Source: CAYLLT01 sp964591605
Lineage (GTDB): Bacteria; Planctomycetota; Phycisphaerae; UBA1845; PWPN01
Assembly (NCBI GenBank): GCA_964591605.1
Contig: CAZQEN010000158.1
Coordinates: forward strand, 1 to 16,586
DNA length: 16,586 nt
Direction of reading: 5' to 3'
Shown: positions 14,786-16,586 of the stretch, in pieces
Layout: each line of letters opens with the position of its first letter
Position numbering within the stretch: the first letter of the stretch is position 1
Program-made: the position numbers and the translations under genes
The notes under the pieces: model-generated
What the model was told of the DNA's origin: nothing
Database searches by the model: none
What the model saw: the letters and a program-made list of their open reading frames with translations, nothing else

Positions 14786-15664
14786 TCACACTTCTTCAAG
14801 GGCTTCGCGGAGCTTCTTGAGGGCTTCGCGTTCGAGCTGCCGGACGCGTTCACGGGTCAGGCCGATCTTCGCGCCGATCTGCTTGAGGGTCATGGGCTGC
14901 TGGTCGTCGAGGCCGAAGCGCAGGCGCAGAATGGTGGCCTCGCGGTGGTCGATGCGGTCGAGGAGCCGCTTGATCACCTCGGAATCGGCATGGCTGAACG
15001 CCTCATGCTCCGGGGCGGGGGTTCGATTGTCGGCGAGAATCTCAGAGAGGCTCAGGCCACCGTCGCCGCCCTCGGACTGAGTGGGGGCGCTGAAGGCCTT
15101 GACCGCCCGGCGGATGATGCGCACCTTCCGCTCCGAGAGCTTCATGTGCTCGGCCATCTCCTGGAGCGAGGGCTGACGGCCGAGGCGGCCCTCGAGCTCG
15201 GTCTGGGCCTTCTTCCAGTCGCCGATCATCGCGACCATGTACGCGGGAATGTGCACGGGCTGCACGCTGTTGATCAGCGCCCGCTTGATCGCCTGCTTGA
15301 TCCACCACGAGGCATAGGTGGAAAAGCGCGTGTCCATCGTGGGGTCATACCCCTCGACGCCGCGGAGCAGGCCGATGTTGCCTTCCTCGACGAGGTCCGC
15401 CAGCGACATGCCGCGGTTGAGGTAGTTCTTGGCGATGTTCACGACGAGGCGAAGGTTGGAGAGGATCATCCGGTCGCGGGCCTGGGCGGCGCGCAGCTCG
15501 GCCTCCTCCTTCTCGGCGAGGTTGATCTCGCCGTTGCGGAAAAGCTCATCGGTCCTGGCCGCATACTGAATGGCCATCCCGAGCTCCTTCTCCTCTTCAG
15601 CGTTGAGGAGAGGCGCTTCGTCGATCTGCCTCAGGTAATGCTGAAACCCCGTTTCGACAGCGAT
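14786..15664 (-). CDS. Primary-type sigma70 factor (RpoD/RpoS-like), apparent ATC start
   Basis: A 292-residue RNA polymerase sigma factor lacking region 1.1. Region 1.2 is at about 7-29 (FQHYLRQIDEAPLLNAEEEK). Regions 2.1-2.4 span about 70-135, including NLRLVVNIAKNYLNRG, DLVEEGNIGLLRGVEGYD and STYASWWIKQAIKRAL. Region 3 follows, and region 4.2 at about 258-287 carries the helix-turn-helix TLKQIGAKIGLTRERVRQLE. The first ATG in frame (15577) falls after region 1.2, so it is not the natural start. From the in-frame stop at 15758-15760 down to 15577 there is no ATG, GTG or TTG. An ATC at 15662-15664 lies 6 nt after GGGAGGA, exactly where family length predicts the N-terminus. I take ATC as the likely start, unless the base is a sequence error. 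It follows the S1 gene on the same strand. Confidence 0.85.
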   Translation of the reverse strand: MAVETGFQHYLRQIDEAPLLNAEEEKELGMAIQYAARTDELFRNGEINLAEKEEAELRAAQARDRMILSNLRLVVNIAKNYLNRGMSLADLVEEGNIGLLRGVEGYDPTMDTRFSTYASWWIKQAIKRALINSVQPVHIPAYMVAMIGDWKKAQTELEGRLGRQPSLQEMAEHMKLSERKVRIIRRAVKAFSAPTQSEGGDGGLSLSEILADNRTPAPEHEAFSHADSEVIKRLLDRIDHREATILRLRFGLDDQQPMTLKQIGAKIGLTRERVRQLEREALKKLREALEEV

Positions 15665-15670
15665 GGCTTT

Positions 15671-15677
15671 TCCTCCC
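15671..15677 (-). promoter_or_regulatory. Strong ribosome binding site ahead of an ATC codon
   Basis: GGGAGGA on the minus strand, 6 nt before ATC 15664. It is one of the best Shine-Dalgarno matches in the window and decides the sigma-factor start. Confidence 0.75.
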
Positions 15678-15700
15678 AGTTTAAACCATAGGGCCTGGAA

Positions 15701-15738
15701 CGGGAAAAGATCGCCCCCGACCCCTTCGGGCCGGGGGC
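15701..15738 (-). terminator. Candidate intrinsic terminator of the S1 transcript
   Basis: On the minus strand GCCCCCG (15738-15732) pairs with CGGGGGC (15719-15713), a 7-bp GC stem with an inner CCC/GGG pair, followed by GATCTTTTCCCG. The T-run is only four long, so termination may be partial. Alternatively this is a leader hairpin of the sigma-factor mRNA. Confidence 0.45.
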
Positions 15739-15963
15739 TCTTGAGTCTACCACAAGTTTATAGGGCCTTCGCGCGATCGCGGCAGGGGCAATCCATCCAT
15801 GGCCATCGGATGGCCGGCCCCTGGGAGCACGCAATGGTCCCTTGGGGCATCGGCTCGGACGCCTCCGTGCTTTAGCGCGGCCCGGGCAGGCCGCCCTCCA
15901 GGCAGCAGGTGAGCATCCACCACGACAGGGGCCCGGCCGCCGAGGCCGTGACCGTCGCCGCGG

Positions 15964-16586
15964 TCAGGAGCTCTCCTGTTCGGTTTCGCCCGATTCGGAT
16001 TCCTTCTGGCGTCGCAGGTGGAAGTCGGTGATGACGTCCGTCGACTCCTCGCCGGGGCCGTGCAGGCCGCCGCGGCGGGCCTTGGGCTTGCCGGCGCGGG
16101 CCGCCGCCGCGGGATCGCCCTCGGCCGTCGCCCACTCCGCCCGCTTCTTGGACAGGCCGATCTTGCGGTCCTGGGCGTCGACCCGGAGGATCTTGACCTC
16201 GATTTCGGAGCCGATCTTCACCTCGTCGTGCGGATCCTCGACCTTGTGATCCGCCAGCTCGCTCACGTGGAGCAGGCCCTCCAGATCGGGCTCGAGCTCG
16301 ACGAACACGCCGAAATTCGTGATCTTGGTGACCTTGCCCTTGACGATCTGGCCCGGGATGTACGTGTTGGGGATCGCCTTGATCCACGGATCCTCGGTGA
16401 GCTGTTTGGTGCCCAGGGCGACCCGCATCTTCTCCTGATCCACGGAGAGGACGACGCATTTGACCGTGTCGCCCTTCTTGAGCACCTCGGAGGGATGGCT
16501 GATCTTCTTGGTCCAGCTCATGTCGGAGACGTGCAGCAGGCCGTCCACGCCCTCTTCGATCTCGACGAAGGCACCGTAGTTGGTCA
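15964..16586 (-). CDS. rpsA: Ribosomal protein S1 (3' part; 5' end beyond the window)
   Basis: At least 206 residues of an S1-domain protein continue through the right window edge. From the edge, the first visible domain ends TNYGAFVEIEEG...VDGLLHVSDMSW and continues to KMRVALGTKQL. A second complete OB-fold S1 domain follows (KGKVTKITNFGVFVELEPDL, GLLHVSELA, ILRVDAQDRKIGLSKK). A charged low-complexity tail ends EQESS. S1 binds mRNA on the small ribosomal subunit during initiation. The TNYGAFVE and TNFGVFVE repeats and the DPW between domains are typical of bacterial S1. The number of upstream domains cannot be seen. The gene is upstream of the sigma factor on the same strand, with a candidate terminator between them. 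Confidence 0.9.
   Translation of the reverse strand, partial: TNYGAFVEIEEGVDGLLHVSDMSWTKKISHPSEVLKKGDTVKCVVLSVDQEKMRVALGTKQLTEDPWIKAIPNTYIPGQIVKGKVTKITNFGVFVELEPDLEGLLHVSELADHKVEDPHDEVKIGSEIEVKILRVDAQDRKIGLSKKRAEWATAEGDPAAAARAGKPKARRGGLHGPGEESTDVITDFHLRRQKESESGETEQESS

Larger units (their letters stand above)
15665..15963. other. Leader and intergenic region between S1 and the sigma factor
   Basis: About 300 bp with the hairpin at 15713-15738, the sigma-factor Shine-Dalgarno at 15671-15677, and an AT-richer patch with TATAAA on the minus strand near 15756-15761 that may belong to a promoter, though no good -35 box lies at normal spacing. A further imperfect stem is formed by GGGGC/GCCCC flanking CCATCC/GGATGG near 15785-15822. 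No gene is seen. Confidence 0.45.

Noticed and set aside
15631..15834. 67-codon minus-strand frame across the sigma-factor leader
   Set aside because: It overlaps the region 1.2 coding sequence in another frame, runs through the hairpin, and shows no protein-like features.

Overview
The window is GC-rich and bacterial. Its gene content points to a planctomycete, most likely of the Phycisphaerae type or a close relative in the PVC group. The evidence is a planctomycete-style pseudopilin ending in a 'MDGH' motif, a Tat-exported Gfo/Idh oxidoreductase, a DUF4838 protein, two non-HemE uroporphyrinogen-decarboxylase-fold (URO-D) proteins, and repeat-rich intergenic DNA. The taxonomic call is inferred from protein families only.

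Layout. Left block (1-4600): an electron-transfer flavoprotein beta subunit on the minus strand (192-1106) faces away from a guanine-deaminase-like amidohydrolase on the plus strand (1556-2815). A plus-strand URO-D family protein follows (3004-4176), then a 70-residue small protein (4359-4571) overlapping the 5' stub of an AbiEii-type nucleotidyltransferase. The stub is cut off just where the next block begins. Middle block (4605-13319, all minus strand) looks like a glycan-utilisation or glycan-processing region. In transcription order it holds a GH5-type mannanase/cellulase with no signal peptide (12135-13319), a Tat-signal Gfo/Idh oxidoreductase (10269-11585), a DUF4838 secreted glycosidase-like protein with a C-terminal carbohydrate-binding-like domain (7572-10103), a second URO-D protein (6139-7377), and a secreted TIM-barrel glycosidase-like protein (4605-6146) translationally coupled to it. 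Right block (13398-16586, minus strand) is housekeeping: the 3' part of ribosomal protein S1, a primary-type sigma factor, and a type II/IV pseudopilin.

Part of the genes could work together: exported glycosidase-like proteins, an exported sugar-type oxidoreductase and two URO-D/methyltransferase-fold proteins would suit breakdown of a modified, perhaps O-methylated, glycan. That link is inference; no corrinoid protein or transporter is visible here.

The least ordinary observations are these. (1) The sigma-factor reading frame has no ATG, GTG or TTG ahead of its conserved region 1.2, but has an ATC exactly where a start is expected, 6 nt after a perfect Shine-Dalgarno sequence. (2) The guanine-deaminase-like protein keeps its four metal-site histidines at the family's spacing but has Ser where the catalytic Asp belongs. 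(3) Most of the larger intergenic gaps carry an inverted-repeat element, of several families: a TTGTCCGT/ACGGACAA element twice, an AATGACGAA element, a 26-nt repeat present twice at 25/26 identity, a composite nested inverted repeat with a perfect 21-bp stem, and a nested palindrome set. (4) The nucleotidyltransferase is truncated at a sharp junction.
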